Source: Orbilia blumenaviensis
Taxonomy: Eukaryota; Ascomycota; Orbiliomycetes; Orbiliales; Orbiliaceae
NCBI GenBank assembly: GCA_036872755.1
Contig: JAVHNS010000017.1
Coordinates: 1-64,000, forward strand
Length of the DNA: 64,000 bases
Direction of reading: 5' to 3'
The number at the start of each line of letters is the position of its first letter. Positions within the stretch are counted from its first letter, which is position 1. The notes under the pieces were generated by a model, which was not told the DNA's origin, ran no database searches, and was given only the letters and a program-made list of their open reading frames with translations. Both the position numbers and the translations under genes were made by a program. Positions 35,624 to 48,300 of this stretch are shown piece by piece.

Positions 35624-37066
35624 TCAGCTTTCATCATCAGGGGTTTGTGTCGTTTTAGAGCCTCCTCTAAGTTCTTCAAAATACTTTTTGACGTCCTCCT
35701 GACAAACAACGCGCTTCTCCTCTGCAAATGGTTGGAGAAATTCTTTAACTTTTTCTTTAAGCATATTATAGGCCATGACACCCTCTGCGTATCGATACCC
35801 GTCGTTAGCAACGAAATGCAATGATATTTTTTTTAGTATGGAGATGAACCCACCAATTGCACGTATGCGATCAATAGAGCTAAGCGCCTTCTCACCGGCG
35901 TCAAGTAGGCTTTCGTGACCTATGGATTCCTCGGCATCGGAGTCCAAAGGAGGCTCGTGGGTTATTTCCTCTTCCAATAGGCACTTGTAACCCCTCAGAT
36001 TCTCAAGACAAGATGTACAATGACAAAGGTGTTCCCGAAAATCCGAGCGCAAGAAAAGGGAGACCTTCTTGTTGGCTAGTCTCGAATGCTCGGGCGGTGG
36101 GAGCTTGCAGGGCTCGACACAGCTGGGCTCAATGGCTGCAGATTCCGGGGCAGGTGGCGAAGCGTTCCTAATACGAGGAGCGACCCGAGGATTAACATCT
36201 CCAGGGTCGCCATCTGTACTAATAGCATTCGCCTTCCGTTTTCTAGAAGCCTCCGCGGCACCACTTTGATCTGGACCCTCTGAAGCGTCCTCTCGGCAAA
36301 TGACGGGTTCAAGAAAGCCAGCAGTTCCGGCATATCTTAGCAGCCAGGAATTAGCCGAAATGCACTTCCAGCAGATGAAGTATTCAAAGGAGTCCTCGTC
36401 GGGAAAATCCTGAAGATTCCCAGAACCAATCTCATCAGGGTCTGTTGAGTCGCCGGGGGGCAATCCAAGAATACACCTATCATGGAACCAATCCTCCCCA
36501 CATTGATCGCCAAGGAGGCATTGATACATGGTACCTTGTTCGTGTTCAGCTTCATATTGTTCGTCTCTGCAAAAAAGGTTCCGAAAGTTATGGTTGTATG
36601 AATTTCCTTGTGCTGGATGATCCCCTTGTGCTTTGCGAAGGTTACAGCAAGACCCTGGCATGCGCGTCGTACCACAATCGCATTCGAAATTTCTTTTCGA
36701 GAAAAGCTCGACGAGTTCCCCGTGGGACCCGTGACAGGCAATCGAGCAACTGTAGCAGATTCCGGCGGGCGACGATCCATCCGCGGTGCATTTCATACAC
36801 GCGAAAAGAAGCTGACGCAGAGGCCCGAGTGGTTTTGTGCATGTGTCAAATGACTAGGATGGTGTGTGTGTGCTGGTTGTCAGCATATACTGAGTACATA
36901 TATATACAAATATATAAATATACCCGAAGGTGCCATTGGGAGGGGTTCAAACATAAGGAAGAATCTCTCGGGCCTCGATTTCGAGCTGGCGTTGAGCATC
37001 AATATAGTCTTGGGCGGTCTGAGAAACCCCGACTGCTTCTGCCTCCGATGAATTTCCAAGCTCCAT
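35624..37066 (-). CDS. UBR7/Mlo2-type UBR-box and PHD-like zinc protein (putative E3 ligase), three exons
   Basis: Coding exons (minus strand) are 37066-36953, 36853-35854 and 35784-35624, giving 424 residues. The first exon gives MELGNSSEAEAVGVSQTAQD and ends EAREILPY. It joins SFDTCTKPLGPLRQLLFACM, the start of the UBR box (about residues 40-115: KC, GICYSCSIACHGSHGELVEL, KRNFECDCGT). Next comes NHNFRNLFCRDEQY and a PHD-like segment (YQCLLGDQCGEDWFHDRCILGL, FEYFICWKC). A variable middle is followed by SDFREHLCHCTSCLENL and a C-terminal helical segment VMAYNMLKEKVKEFLQPFAE. This order matches UBR7 and yeast Mlo2. In animals UBR7 acts as a histone H2B ubiquitin ligase. The second intron (35785-35853) is 69 bp with GTGGGT, GCTAAC and CAG. 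It is in frame and stop-free, so an unspliced form would carry 23 extra residues. Confidence 0.85.
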
Positions 37067-37592
37067 GTTATTGGCTATCTCCGCCTGGAAAACGGCGATC
37101 ACAGGCTATGGCGATGGAGTGAGGTGCAGACGATGTTAATTCGGACTTGGTGAGTGCTAACTACTTAAGTACTTAGTATACTCAACTAGGTAGGTAGCTT
37201 AGCGATGGTTGTTCGTACGTTGTGTGGTGTGAGAGAGCATGGGTTTAGGCAGGTTCGGGCGGGCTCGGGCTAGCCTATGGTAGACGCGGGCTGGCGCATG
37301 CGCAGATAGTTTCGTTCCCATAGCCCGTTCGGCCTCGCCTGATCCTACAGGCCTGCTGACTCAGCAGCACCCCAGCATGGGCTGATTCGCCGGAACCGTG
37401 ACAATTCCCGAAGCTCGGTAGTTTACCGGCACCCCCGAATATCATTCAAAATCACCATCTTTCCAACTCCCAAAACATCTCCTCCAGTTCAGCCAGAACA
37501 TACAAGAGTTCTCAGAACAATCCCCACCATAAGTTGTACACTCACAAGTCCCATACCTCAGACGAGTTGCCCGCCTATCTGCCAGCTACATC
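37067..37592. promoter_or_regulatory. Shared divergent promoter region, UBR7-like / MAF1
   Basis: The region separates two divergent genes by 526 bp. It contains ACTTAAGTACTTAGTATACT (37162-37181), CTAGGTAGGTAGC, a GGGCGGGCTCGGGCT stretch and a perfect 10-bp palindrome GCGCATGCGC at 37294-37303. The leader of MAF1 from 37440 is CA-rich. Confidence 0.5.
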
Positions 37593-38478
37593 ATGAAGGT
37601 AAGCTAACATTAAACCCATCGTTTGCCCAATCCCAGCTGTTCATTCTCACCATATTCCGTGGCTATAGTTTCTACACCTTTCGGGTATCGACGCAATAAA
37701 CCTCGACTTGAATTTCTCAACAAGCGATTGCTGTGTATTCGGCGGCTGTGATCTTTATACAACAAAGGTTAGTTGTATGTTCCCATATCATCATGGGCTC
37801 GATAGACTAACCTGGGTTCGCCCCGACTTATAGGCGACCGGGTCTGATAAACGCTTGCTCCGCTCAATCACCGACACAATTGAAACGAAATTCGAAGCAG
37901 ATGCGCGCCTTTCGGCATCCTTGTCGCCTCCAATAGAATCCGCCGAACTTTTCTCTAGGTCGTCGCCTTTCGGACCGCTTGATCAACAAAGCTCCCGTAA
38001 AATATACTCATACCTCCTTGCAACCCTCAATGCGTCACATCCGTACCATGAATTTAGCGCTATAGTGCGGCCGGACCACTTCAGCAAAGAGCGATGCCTC
38101 CTCACCACTATGAATCGCTTTAACGCGGCTCTTTTTAACCTTGGAAAAACAGTCCCGAATCTCTGGGAAACAATAGATATGGAGATGGACCTCAAGGATT
38201 GTGCTATCTACGCCTACGAACCAGATAATCTCGAAGATCCTTACGCTACCGAGGGTCTTCTCTGGTGCATGATGTACTTCTTTCATAACAAACACCGGAA
38301 GCGGGTGTGTTATCTGTACTTGCGTGCAGTCTCGAAAAGCAGCCATTCTCACCCAAACAGGACAATGGAAACATGGCAGGAAGAAGGCGACGATGAAGAC
38401 TGGAACTCTGACTCCGAACGTCTGTGGGAAAACCCCAGTTCAGATAGTGACGAGTTTGTAGAGCATATGGAGATTTAG
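37593..38478 (+). CDS. MAF1, repressor of RNA polymerase III, three exons
   Basis: Coding exons are 37593-37598 (ATG AAG only), 37669-37767 and 37834-38478, giving 249 residues. The six-base first exon is required because FLHLSGIDAINLDLNFSTSD then lines up behind the initiator, as in the MAF1 N-terminus (MKFLP...). Conserved stretches are CCVFGGCDLYTTKATGSDKR (A box), AIVRPDHFSKER and FNAALFNLGKTVPNLWETID, and WCMMYFFHNKHRKRVCYLYL (B/C box). The tail is acidic (EEGDDEDWNSDSERLWENP). MAF1 binds RNA polymerase III and blocks tRNA and 5S transcription when nutrients or TOR/PKA signalling are low. The Ser-rich insert typical between A and B boxes is short here. That accounts for the modest length compared with other filamentous fungi. 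Confidence 0.95.
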
Positions 38479-40826
38479 GCCGAAGCTACATGTTCCATTT
38501 TGGGCTTAATGTTATAAGCTTTGTTTTAGTGCTTCGCTTCGGGTTTAAGTTGGCGCGAGGATTTTGCTCTCTTTTTTCATCTCTCCCGCCTTTCACCTTC
38601 GACCTTCTTCTCTTTATTCTCTGGGCGGTGGTATAGGCGTTTGGGTTGTCGTTCTTCCTTTCCCTTTCCCTTTCCCTTTGCAAATTTTCATTTAGTAATT
38701 ATGGCGAGAGGATGGGGTATTGATTGCATGCTTGGATTTATCTACCTGGTCCGGGTACTTAATAATCATCGCGCTGACTAACGCGCCTTTGCGTTTTTGT
38801 TATTTATGAGAATTATTTAGTCTCGGTCCCAGACGCTGTTGACCATACCGAGACTACCTAAGAATTATTCATTATAAAGTCCAGGTAATCCGACCTCGTC
38901 CCCTTTACCGTGCTGCTGACGTAGACATATCCTCCTATAAAAACTAAACATACTACTCTACCCCACATACCCCTTCATGAGGCGTAGAGCTTGGTAACAG
39001 CTATCCCCGCTCGCAGATCCTAAACATGAGCTATAGACAAGACCTATGCAACTTCCATGGATTAATCATACCTGGGTTTACCTGGACGAACAGTATTGAA
39101 CTAGCTACTTCCGGCGGCTATCTATTTGGCCCGTCGCTCGCCCGCTTATCCTCACGCGTTACACCCCACCGATCCTTCCGGAGCTTCTTGTGTTCGTACT
39201 GCAAAGCCCTTCTCACCGGACACATAGCACGAGTTCGTGACGCATACACTAGGTGCGCTCCGAAATAGTTCGTTGAGGAGGTAGGGCATGGTCAGCATAC
39301 CCCAAAAATCCCAAGACCTTGAGTGGCAGCAAAAAAAGACTATGTTCTTAAGTGTTCAACTATTCGGTTTTTTAGGTGATCTAAATTATATATTAGGACG
39401 TTCCTGTGCATTGCATGAGAGTTTAAATTAGACCGATCGCGACTAGGTTCTTCCGATCCTCATGACAGATGATGGAGCATGCTTGAACGTTTCAACATTT
39501 TTTGTTGTGTTTTGGGTGTTGCGTCTTGATTCTAACACCCGATTGGTTTGGATGTCGTGTTACACAAGCTCTATTAGCTATAGCTAGCTCAGCGTGTTCA
39601 CATATTTCTAGAGTATATATACCTATGCAGTATATAATATTGATTTACACCCACACGATAGCTATAGCTTACTTAGCTTAACTTAGGTATATAGGTACCT
39701 ACCTACCTACCGTAGGGGAAGTGGTGCCTTTTTGAGGACCTATAAGTACCTATTTAGGTACGTATATACCAATCCCAGCCCCGACAGAGCTCCGAGGAAT
39801 AGACCGGTCATACTGGCATCGGGTCTCCTTCTTTCCTTCTTTTCAAGTTTTTTTTTTTTTTAAGGACAATGCAAACCGCATCGCCGTACAGCGCTACGTC
39901 CCTCACGTACATAGATAAGTCGGTCCCATAGGTTGTGCAGACTTGCAGCGTCCGAGGGTTGGTTCGCAAGTAATATGTTCCTACATACTTAGATATGATC
40001 GGTAATATCTCAGTGTGTCGTGGGACGACACCTTAGCTAGATACCTATCTAGAGATTAGCATCGTTGTTAATATACTACGAAACCAAGTATTATTACTAG
40101 ACTTGGTCCTGGGTAGTCTTATACAAGTCTCAAGTCTCTACTGTCTTGGCATCAAATAGGTAGGTACTGTGCTAGAACAATGGGAGTTTTGAATACCGTT
40201 CTAATCCAATTATATGAGGGTATTGTAGTTATAACATTGTATTAACCCCGTATTGTTGACGATAATACTATTGTAATCTAGATTTAAATTATAGTATGTA
40301 AGCGCACTAATACCATATTAATTCCCAGGTATACCTTATAGCGGGACCGAGACTACCTTATAGCTAAGCATATATATATGGCTGTATGATTTTATTTGAT
40401 TTAAATGTTGCAAACTTAAGCCAGACAGATCAGTTTGGCTGACCCAGCTCTCGCTCTATTAAATAGGTTAGGTACCAACCGAGGCCTACATAGTACCTAG
40501 GTAGATATGATACCGACACTTCTCACGATCGCGATATCGATCGGTTAACATAAAATTGTCTGGTTCCGACACCACAACAATGCAACAACACTTTCTCTAA
40601 TATAACACAGCACCATATAAACCTTTAGAGGGAAATAGCTTTCACTAGACCCCCGAACTTCCACCGTGACAGAAGCGAAACACATAATCGAATTTCATGT
40701 ATGTGCAAAATACCACTTCAGGTTCGCTTTGCATCATATCTAACAACTTAGCCTCAAACCGTGCTGAACTTGGTGTTCAGATACACTTATTCTTAAGGAC
40801 GGCATTACGCGCGTAGACGGAATACC
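38479..40826. other. 2.3-kb intergenic region, MAF1 to Hcs1
   Basis: This is the longest gene-free stretch outside the AT block. It is moderately AT-rich, especially at 39340-39700 and 40050-40400, and contains repeated short palindromic words: CTATAGCTAGC (39584), TAGGTACCTACCTACCTACC (39692), GGTACGTATATACC (39757) and AAATAGGTTAGGTACC (40461). No frame longer than 80 codons has any resemblance to a protein. A degraded repeat is possible but I could not match it to other parts of the window. Confidence 0.45.
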
Positions 40827-43498
40827 ATGGCAAGCCCTGCCATGGATGGTTTCCACTCCTTTCTGGATGAGCAACTGGAGCTACTCGACAAGGCTCGCGA
40901 GGTAACGTCTACCAAACAATAGTGTTGCAACTTAAAGTACCTCAAAGGTTAACCGGCTTTTCTGAACTGAATTCGGGGAATTGGACAGGCTGAGATAAAG
41001 TTATCGAATGAGGACATTGCCCAGGCAAGTCCTAAGGCCCTTTCCGGTCGGGGTCTGGCAGTGCTAAACCTATGCGTTTCACGATTCTACACGGGGCTCG
41101 GAGGGAAAACTGTTGTGGAATTGAGCCCGGATAGTTCTCTGGCACCTGGTGGCATGCCTGCCCATGGTCTGAGGACGGGAGATATAGTAAGAATTGAAGA
41201 GCAGCTTTCAGCCTCTGCGAAGAAGTTACAAGTGAAAGAAGCACAGGCTGGTGGCCTCACAGGGGTTGTCGTTAGATCAGCAACTCAAAAGCTGGCTGTC
41301 GCTTTGGAGACGGACAAATCTCATCTCTCTGTTGATACTACCAAACGAATATGGGTGTATGTATATTCGTAGGCGAAAGAACGGTTGGGCGAACACTAAG
41401 GCTAATGATGCAGAATAGGGTTAAAGTTGCCAACGATGCTCCCTTCAAAAGGTTGGTTACACAACTACTCAAGGCTTCTCGGGCTATATACAGTCACGCC
41501 CCGGAAGTATCTGCTGACGACGCCAACTGTCGTTTAGGATGATTCAGACTATCCAGGACCTAAAGGCCGCAAGGTTCGAAGATCTCCCAAACCTTATCAA
41601 GGTGGCATTTGGCCTTTCTGCGTACATGCCGCCTCCGAAGTCCGAGCACGATTTAGATTTTTTCGATGAAAGGCTAAATGGGATACAGAAAGAGGCCGTT
41701 TCGTTCGCTCTGGAAACCGAGGATTTGGCTTTAATACACGGCCCCCCTGGCGTATGTCCTACAACTTTCTCGTTTCGGGACTCAGAATTGTTAAATACTC
41801 TTTTTTTTTTTGAGGAACTAGACCGGGAAGACCCAAACATTGATTGAAATCATCCGACAGCTTGTAGCCAAGGATTGCAAGGTTTTAGTCTGTGGGCCCT
41901 CAAACATCTCCGTTGATAATATTGCAGATAAGTTGGGATCGTTTCGGATTCCTATGATACGCGTCGGCCACCCGGCCCGACTCCTCCCCAGCGTTATTTC
42001 GAATTCTCTCGATGTCGCGATAAAACATTCTAGCGGGGGAATGCTCGTCAATGATATTCGGAAGGAAATGGACGAAAAGTTAAATGCTTCGAAAAGGACC
42101 CGAAATGGCGCTGAGAGAAGAAAACTTTGGGAGGATATCCGTCACCTGAAGAAAGAATACAAAATCCGAGAGAGGAAATGCACGGAGGATATTGTAAAGA
42201 CTAGTAAGGTCGTGCTATCGACTTTGCATGGGTATGTTGCCAATTTCTAACAAAATATTTGTTTTCTGAACTTTCTGTCACAGGGCCGGAGGGAGAGACG
42301 TTTTACACCAAAAGTTTGATGTTGTTATCATCGATGAAGCCGGGCAAGCCCTCGAAGCACAATCTTTAATTCCACTTCTCCAGGGGCCATCTAAATGCAT
42401 CCTGGCTGGCGACCATTTGCAACTCCCGCCAACAATTCCAAGGACAGACAAAGCTTCCAAGCTACAAAAGCTTGAGTTCAGTTTGTTCGAGAGGCTTATA
42501 AGACTCCATGGGCCATCTATCAAAAGAACACTTTCTGTACAATATCGCATGCATGAGGCTATCATGAAGTATCCTTCAATTGGTCTGTATGATTCTTTAC
42601 TACTTGCGGACGCAGCTGTCAGATCTCACTTGTTATCAGACCTGCCAAACGTTACGAATACGGATGACACCCGGGAACCGCTAGTGTTTTGGGACACTCA
42701 TCCACAAGGCGGGTTTGGAGAGGACGAAACCGGGGCGAATGAAAGCAAAAGTAATGCGATGGAAGCTGGTGAGCATCGAATTAATCCTTAGAAGCGTTTT
42801 TCTTCTACTCTCGCGGGTGCCATAGGCAAATTTCCTCCAGCTAATACAGGGATTTGACTACTTTGTTGAAAGCCCTCTGCCTCTATCACCTGCGAAACCT
42901 GCTTAACGCTGGTGTCCAACCTACAGAAATAGCGGTCATCACACCGTATAATGCTCAGGTATGTTAGCCGACGTCCCATTTTATTATCCTAGGGTTATAT
43001 ATAATGGGTAACGTAGTTGTACTAATAACTCTATAGGTAGCCATATTGTCAGAAATTATAAAATCCCGATTCCCTAGCGAATCTATTGAAATCGAGATAG
43101 GGAGTGTGGATGGTTTCCAGGGCCGGGAGAAGGAAGCGATCTTGCTAAGCCTAGTTAGAAGCAACGGCAAGAAAGAGGTTGGTTTTCTAGCTGACGAACG
43201 ACGTCTTAATGGTGAGAGCCCGCAACTGTGCTCCTGTGTAGGAATTGGTAGTTGAATTTTGTTTTTACTCTTATAGTTGCTATGACTAGACCAAGGCGTC
43301 ACCTTTGTGTGATTGGGGATTCAGAAACAGTTTCCAAGTAAGTACTGGGGTAAAACTTTAGAATGGAACGTTTAAAATGGGTTGACGAAGCTGATTTATC
43401 TGCTCGATTAAAGCGGGAGTACGTTTTTGAAGGGCTGGATGGACTTCTTGGAGGAAAACGCTGACCTACGCTATCCTGATACGCTGATGCTTCAGTAA
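40827..43498 (+). CDS. SMBP2/Hcs1-type DNA helicase (Upf1-like SF1), ten exons
   Basis: Exons: 40827-40901, 40989-41356, 41419-41451, 41538-41751, 41822-42231, 42284-42768, 42873-42958, 43037-43211, 43277-43337 and 43414-43498; 663 residues, close to fission yeast Hcs1. An N-terminal beta-barrel region ([49 protein letters not shown]) precedes the RecA folds. Walker A GPPG+TGKTQT is split by intron 4. Then come [11 protein letters not shown] (Ia), [15 protein letters not shown] (II), [11 protein letters not shown] (III), [11 protein letters not shown] (IV), [13 protein letters not shown] (V) and [16 protein letters not shown] (VI). The first-intron ATG at 40827 is followed by [20 protein letters not shown], typical for the family. 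The R3H and AN1 domains of animal IGHMBP2 are absent, as in fungi. Such proteins are 5'-3' helicases associated with DNA polymerase alpha or translation. Confidence 0.93.
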
Positions 43499-44298
43499 TA
43501 GGAATGGTTGATGTTGATAATGTGATTTTCTTGGGAATATAACCAAGGTATCATGTCAGACAGTCAAAATCCTTAGCCTATCTATGCCTTATTTTTTGTA
43601 GAGAGATAGTGCTATGAAATGGTAACTGTGAAATGTCACGTATTCACTTCATACCCACTAACTACCCATCCTGTCAAGTTCTAATTATATTTTGTTCTCT
43701 CAAACTCCAGTATGTATTTGCCCTGGGATTAGACCCATCTATGAGTGGTTTCAATACATATACTATACGTGGTTTTAGTAAGCTTGATGAGTGAACTGGG
43801 GCTCCCAACCTGACTTAAAAATTATAGTTTCTTAATGATGTTCACAAAATAAACATGAACAGTAGGAATGTTCTACTAGGTTCGCAATCACCTCCTGCAG
43901 CATATATATTTGTGGATTTGTTCACCGACAGCGGCGCTGCTACGCACAGTCTCGCAAATGTATGCTAGAATTTATAAGACCAAAGTCCTCGCTTATATAG
44001 AGGTGAATATGCATGCTATCTCAGAAATATACCTAGGTACCGTTACTGAGTCTAGTAGAAGCCAACTCAATCCACCCCAGGGTGGACACTGTCAACTTGA
44101 TAAATGACGGAGGCTCACGAGCCTGAGTGAAAGAATCAATTTGAAGTAGTGTCCCATCACCCGACCACTCTCATTACTTGTGATGCCCCTATAGGGGACA
44201 CAATAGATAGAGAAGAATGAAGTATCAGCAATAAAAATAAGGTAAAAAAACAGGAAACAAGCGGGGAAAGGAAAAGAAAAAAAGATAAGGAAGAGAGC
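43499..44298. other. Convergent intergenic region, Hcs1 / AP-1 sigma
   Basis: No gene is seen. The sequence is AT-leaning with TACCTAGGTACCGTTACT at 44031-44048 and a purine-rich run (GGAAAAGAAAAAAAGATAAG) at 44270-44289, just beyond the AP-1 sigma stop, which may be its 3' end region. Confidence 0.4.
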
Positions 44299-45032
44299 TT
44301 AACCGCCCATAAGCTTGGTTATTGTATCTTCCTCTACCTATAAGCAGCGAAGTTGTTAATACGGGAACAAGTCTACTGGGCGGAAAAATAAAACAAACCT
44401 CCATATCTTCAAGGCTATCTTGCTGGCTGATGCACCGAAGAACGTTTTTCTTGCTTGATTCTTGGAGCTCCCCAGCTAGGAGTAGTTCGTCGAGTATGAA
44501 GTATGCTTTTTGAAAATTAAATATAATATCGAGCTCGCAGACGTTTCCATAGTACTTATCCATCTGTTCGACATATCGATGGACGATCTCCAGCGCAATA
44601 AGCTCGTTGTCATTTTGGTCGGTCCCAGCAATGAAGAATAGAGAAGCATATCTCCTGTAGACGACTTTCGTATCTTCACGGAATGCCCATCAGCATGAGT
44701 GTTTGAAGGAATGGAGGGACGACGGTGAAGGACCTTTGTATTCAAGGAAGTTGCACATCCGCGTTCGGCGAGAGAGTACCAGTTGAGAGACTTCTTTTAT
44801 TATTTTGTTTTTTTCCTTGAGTGATAATGTCGTAAACCACTTAGACAGTCGCTGTCACGAATTATCATGGTAAGTAGTGTTTTCGTTGGTTGGGGGTATC
44901 GGTGTCCTTACGACTTTACCCTGTCGGGAAAGGAGAATTATATATCTGAGATGCACTAGTTAGCCGGTCTGACCCTTTCTTGCTACGACAAGGAAATGTT
45001 GGGGAGGTAGAAACTGGATACCTGATCGCCAT
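44299..45032 (-). CDS. AP-1 clathrin adaptor sigma subunit, five exons
   Basis: Coding exons (minus strand) are 45032-45022 (11 nt), 44945-44912 (34 nt), 44851-44734, 44673-44399 and 44337-44299, giving 158 residues, the usual size for a sigma adaptin. The spliced start is [20 protein letters not shown], typical of the longin-like fold. It continues [60 protein letters not shown] and [20 protein letters not shown]. The end is [20 protein letters not shown], then [26 protein letters not shown] and the [10 protein letters not shown] segment favour AP-1 over AP-2 or AP-3. AP-1 sorts cargo between trans-Golgi network and endosomes, and its sigma subunit contributes to dileucine-signal binding. 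The two smallest exons would be missed by simple gene finders. Confidence 0.95.
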
Positions 45033-45368
45033 GTCTGTCGTATGGTGTCTGGGATCTAGTGTAAGATGAGCGCCTACTTCGAGGCGAAAGTAGTTGAAGT
45101 GTGAGGATTGTCCTAGGTGTCGCGGTACCAGCAGCTTGTACTAGGTAGTTAGCTTAATTTAGGTGGGAGTTGGACTAACACTATTTCTTGGCAAACTGTC
45201 CGCTTTCTTCCCATCCCACACAAGATATTGGATCGCATATCCCATCCCACCTTCAAAGCATCCTCCCCAAGACGGCTATAGAACACGGAACTTGGCCACT
45301 AACCCCGGCCAAAACTATTGAAACGCGATTATTATAATCTTGAAATCGAGGACTGTCAGCTGAGATAC
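45033..45368. promoter_or_regulatory. Compact divergent promoter, AP-1 sigma / UPF1
   Basis: Only 336 bp separate the two initiators. The region has GTACTAGGTAGTTAGCTTAATT at its centre (45136 onward) and CCCATCCCACA repeats near 45210 and 45240 on the UPF1 side. No TATA box is evident. Confidence 0.45.
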
Positions 45369-48300
45369 ATGGAAGGTTCGTACCGAACAGATTTCCTCTT
45401 ACAACTCCTTCTAACAGCTATAGGGATCTACACACATCTTGGAGACCATTTTGACGCTGCGTCATCAATTAACGATGATGCATCGGTCATCGGCACCTCT
45501 TCAGCCGGCGAAAGGAGGATCGGAAATCGCCGCCGCCATGATGATGACGAATCTGATCCCGAGAAGACAGACGACGAAAATGATGAATTGGAAAGCCTTA
45601 TGGATGGGACGCTCAGCTTAGCAAGTGTTCCAGTTGCTGCCGCTGCATCTCAAGACCTAGACGGGCTCGGGGATGGGGACGGGGAGCTGCCTCCGCATGC
45701 TTGCGCGTGAGTTTCCCTGTAAAATCGTACCTGGAATACATATTACCCAGCCGTAACTTGCATCTGACAAATTTCTGCTCATGCTCGACTAGTTATTGTG
45801 GTATTCACTCGCCAAGCGCCGTTGTAAAATGCCTTAGTTGCAATAAGTGGTTTTGTAGCGGGCGTGGGAATACGTCGTCTTCTCATATCGTCAACCATTT
45901 AGTTAGAGCTCGGCACAAGGTACCGTTTCCAAGGAAGAAGAAAAGAAAAAAACATTGGGTTCGCCTGCGTATTTTAATAGCTGATAATCTGACATGCGGC
46001 AAAACAGGAAGTTTGTCTACATCCTTCGTCATCACTTGGAGAAACTACACTTGAATGTTATAACTGCGGCACACGAAATGTCTTCTTGCTGGGGTTCATA
46101 CCCGCAAAGTCGGATACCGTAGTCGTCCTTCTTTGCCGCCAGCCTTGCGCAGCGATGCCATCGAGTAAGGATATGAATTGGGATACATCACGCTGGGAAC
46201 CCTTAATACAGGACCGTTCCTTCTTGCCATGGCTTGTGAGCGAACCTTCGGATGCCGAGCAAATGAGAGCCCGCCATCTGCAGCCACAGGCCATTGCTAA
46301 ACTAGAAGAACTATGGAAAGACAACCCAGCCGCTGTTATAGGGGATCTTGAAAAAGGAAATGGGGTAGACGACGAACCCCAACCAGTACTTCTCCGATAC
46401 GACGATGCATACCAGTATCAGAACGTTTTTGGTCCCTTGGTGAAGATAGAGGCAGATTACGACCGAAAACTCAAAGAATCGCAAAGTCAAGACGGTCTCA
46501 TTGTGCGCTGGGATCTGGGGTTGAACAGCAAACACCTTGCCAGTTTTATGCTCCCCAAACTAGAGCTTGGGGATGTGAAGCTCGCAGTTGGCGATGAAAT
46601 GCGCCTTCGGTATGTGGGAGAACTTAGGCAACCCTGGGAAGGAGTTGGCTTTGTAATCAAGATACCGAACAATATGTCGGATGAGGTCACCATTGAACTT
46701 CGGAAGGGCCCAAATGACAAGAGCGTCCCCACTGAGTGCACACATTCGTTCACTGCAGACTATGTTTGGAAAGCGACGAGCTTCGACCGGATGCAGCTTG
46801 CTATGAAGAGCTTTGCCGTAGACGAAATGAGCGTCAGTGGCTACATTTACCATCGGCTCCTGGGACATGATGTTGCTGCGGCTCCGCTTAAGACACCATT
46901 ACCTCGGAGATTTAGTGTCCCAGGACTTCCCGAACTAAACATGAGCCAGGTGCTTGCGGTCAAAAGTGTCCTACAGAAGCCACTTTCACTCATTCAGGGG
47001 CCACCCGGTACGGGGAAGACCGTCACATCGGCGACGATCGTTTACCACCTTGCCAAACTCAGTGGTGGTCAGGTCCTTGTTTGTGCGCCGTCTAATGTCG
47101 CAGTCGATCAACTCACGGAAAAAATACACCGGACTGGCTTGAAGGTTGTCCGTCTGACGGCGAAGTCTAGGGAGGATGTCGAATCACAAGTTTCATTTCT
47201 TTCGTTACACGAACAGGTTCGCCTTAACAATACCAATGTCGAGCTCGTGAAACTGCGCCAACTCAAGGACGAACTTGGAGAATTATCGCTTCAGGACGAA
47301 AAAAAGTTCAAACATTTAACACGTGCAGCAGAAAAGGAGATATTCACCAATGCTGATGTCATTTGCTGTACCTGTGTGGGTGCAGGCGACCCACGACTTG
47401 CAAAATTCAAATTCCGGACAGTTCTAATCGACGAATCAACCCAAGCCGCAGAACCAGAATGCATGATACCGTTGGTTTTAGGCTGCAAACAATTGGTTTT
47501 GGTCGGTGACCACCAGCAATTGGGTCCGGTTATTATGAATAAGAAGGCAGCTAGAGCTGGTTTACATCAGAGTCTGTTTGAACGCCTTGTCATCTTAGGA
47601 TGTGCCCCAATTCGCCTCAATGTCCAGTACCGTATGCACCCTTGCCTTAGTGAGTTTCCCAGCAATATGTTTTATGAGGGTAGCCTTCAAAATGGTGTTA
47701 CAGTTCAGGTAAGAAATTGCAGTAGCTCAAATGTTTTCCTCCCACCGCTTTTTATTCTTTCATTCTTTTTTGTTATTACTTCTTTCCTCTCTATACAGGT
47801 TTTGAAACTGGCACTGATGGGTATTAGGAGCGACTCCGGAGGAACGTAGACTTCCCCTGGCCAGTTGTGGATTCTCCAATGATGTTCTGGAGCAACCTTG
47901 GAAACGAGGAAATATCAGCTAGTGGGACCTCATACCTAAATAGGTCAGTAATAAACATGAATAGTCACCACACACATACGCACACATTGCTAATACCTCG
48001 CTATAGGACGGAAGCTGCGGCATGTGAAAAGATTATCTCGAAATTTTTCAAGGCCGGCGTGTCTCCCTCACAAATTGGGATCATTACACCATATGAAGGG
48101 CAACGATCGTACATTGTATCATCGATGCAAACAAACGGCTCTCATAAAAAGGAACTTTATAAAGACATTGAGGTGGCATCCGTAGACGCGTTTCAAGGCA
48201 GAGAAAAGGACTACATTGTCCTCTCTTGTGTTCGATCCAATGATCACCAAGGGATTGGATTTTTGAACGATCCCCGCCGTCTCAATGTCGCCCTCACAAG

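Noticed and set aside
36445..37122. 225-codon plus-strand frame
   Set aside because: Antisense to the UBR7-like gene, whose zinc-binding motifs are unmistakable on the minus strand.
39026..39268. 80-codon frame in the MAF1-Hcs1 spacer
   Set aside because: No family resemblance and it sits in a low-complexity, AT-leaning spacer.
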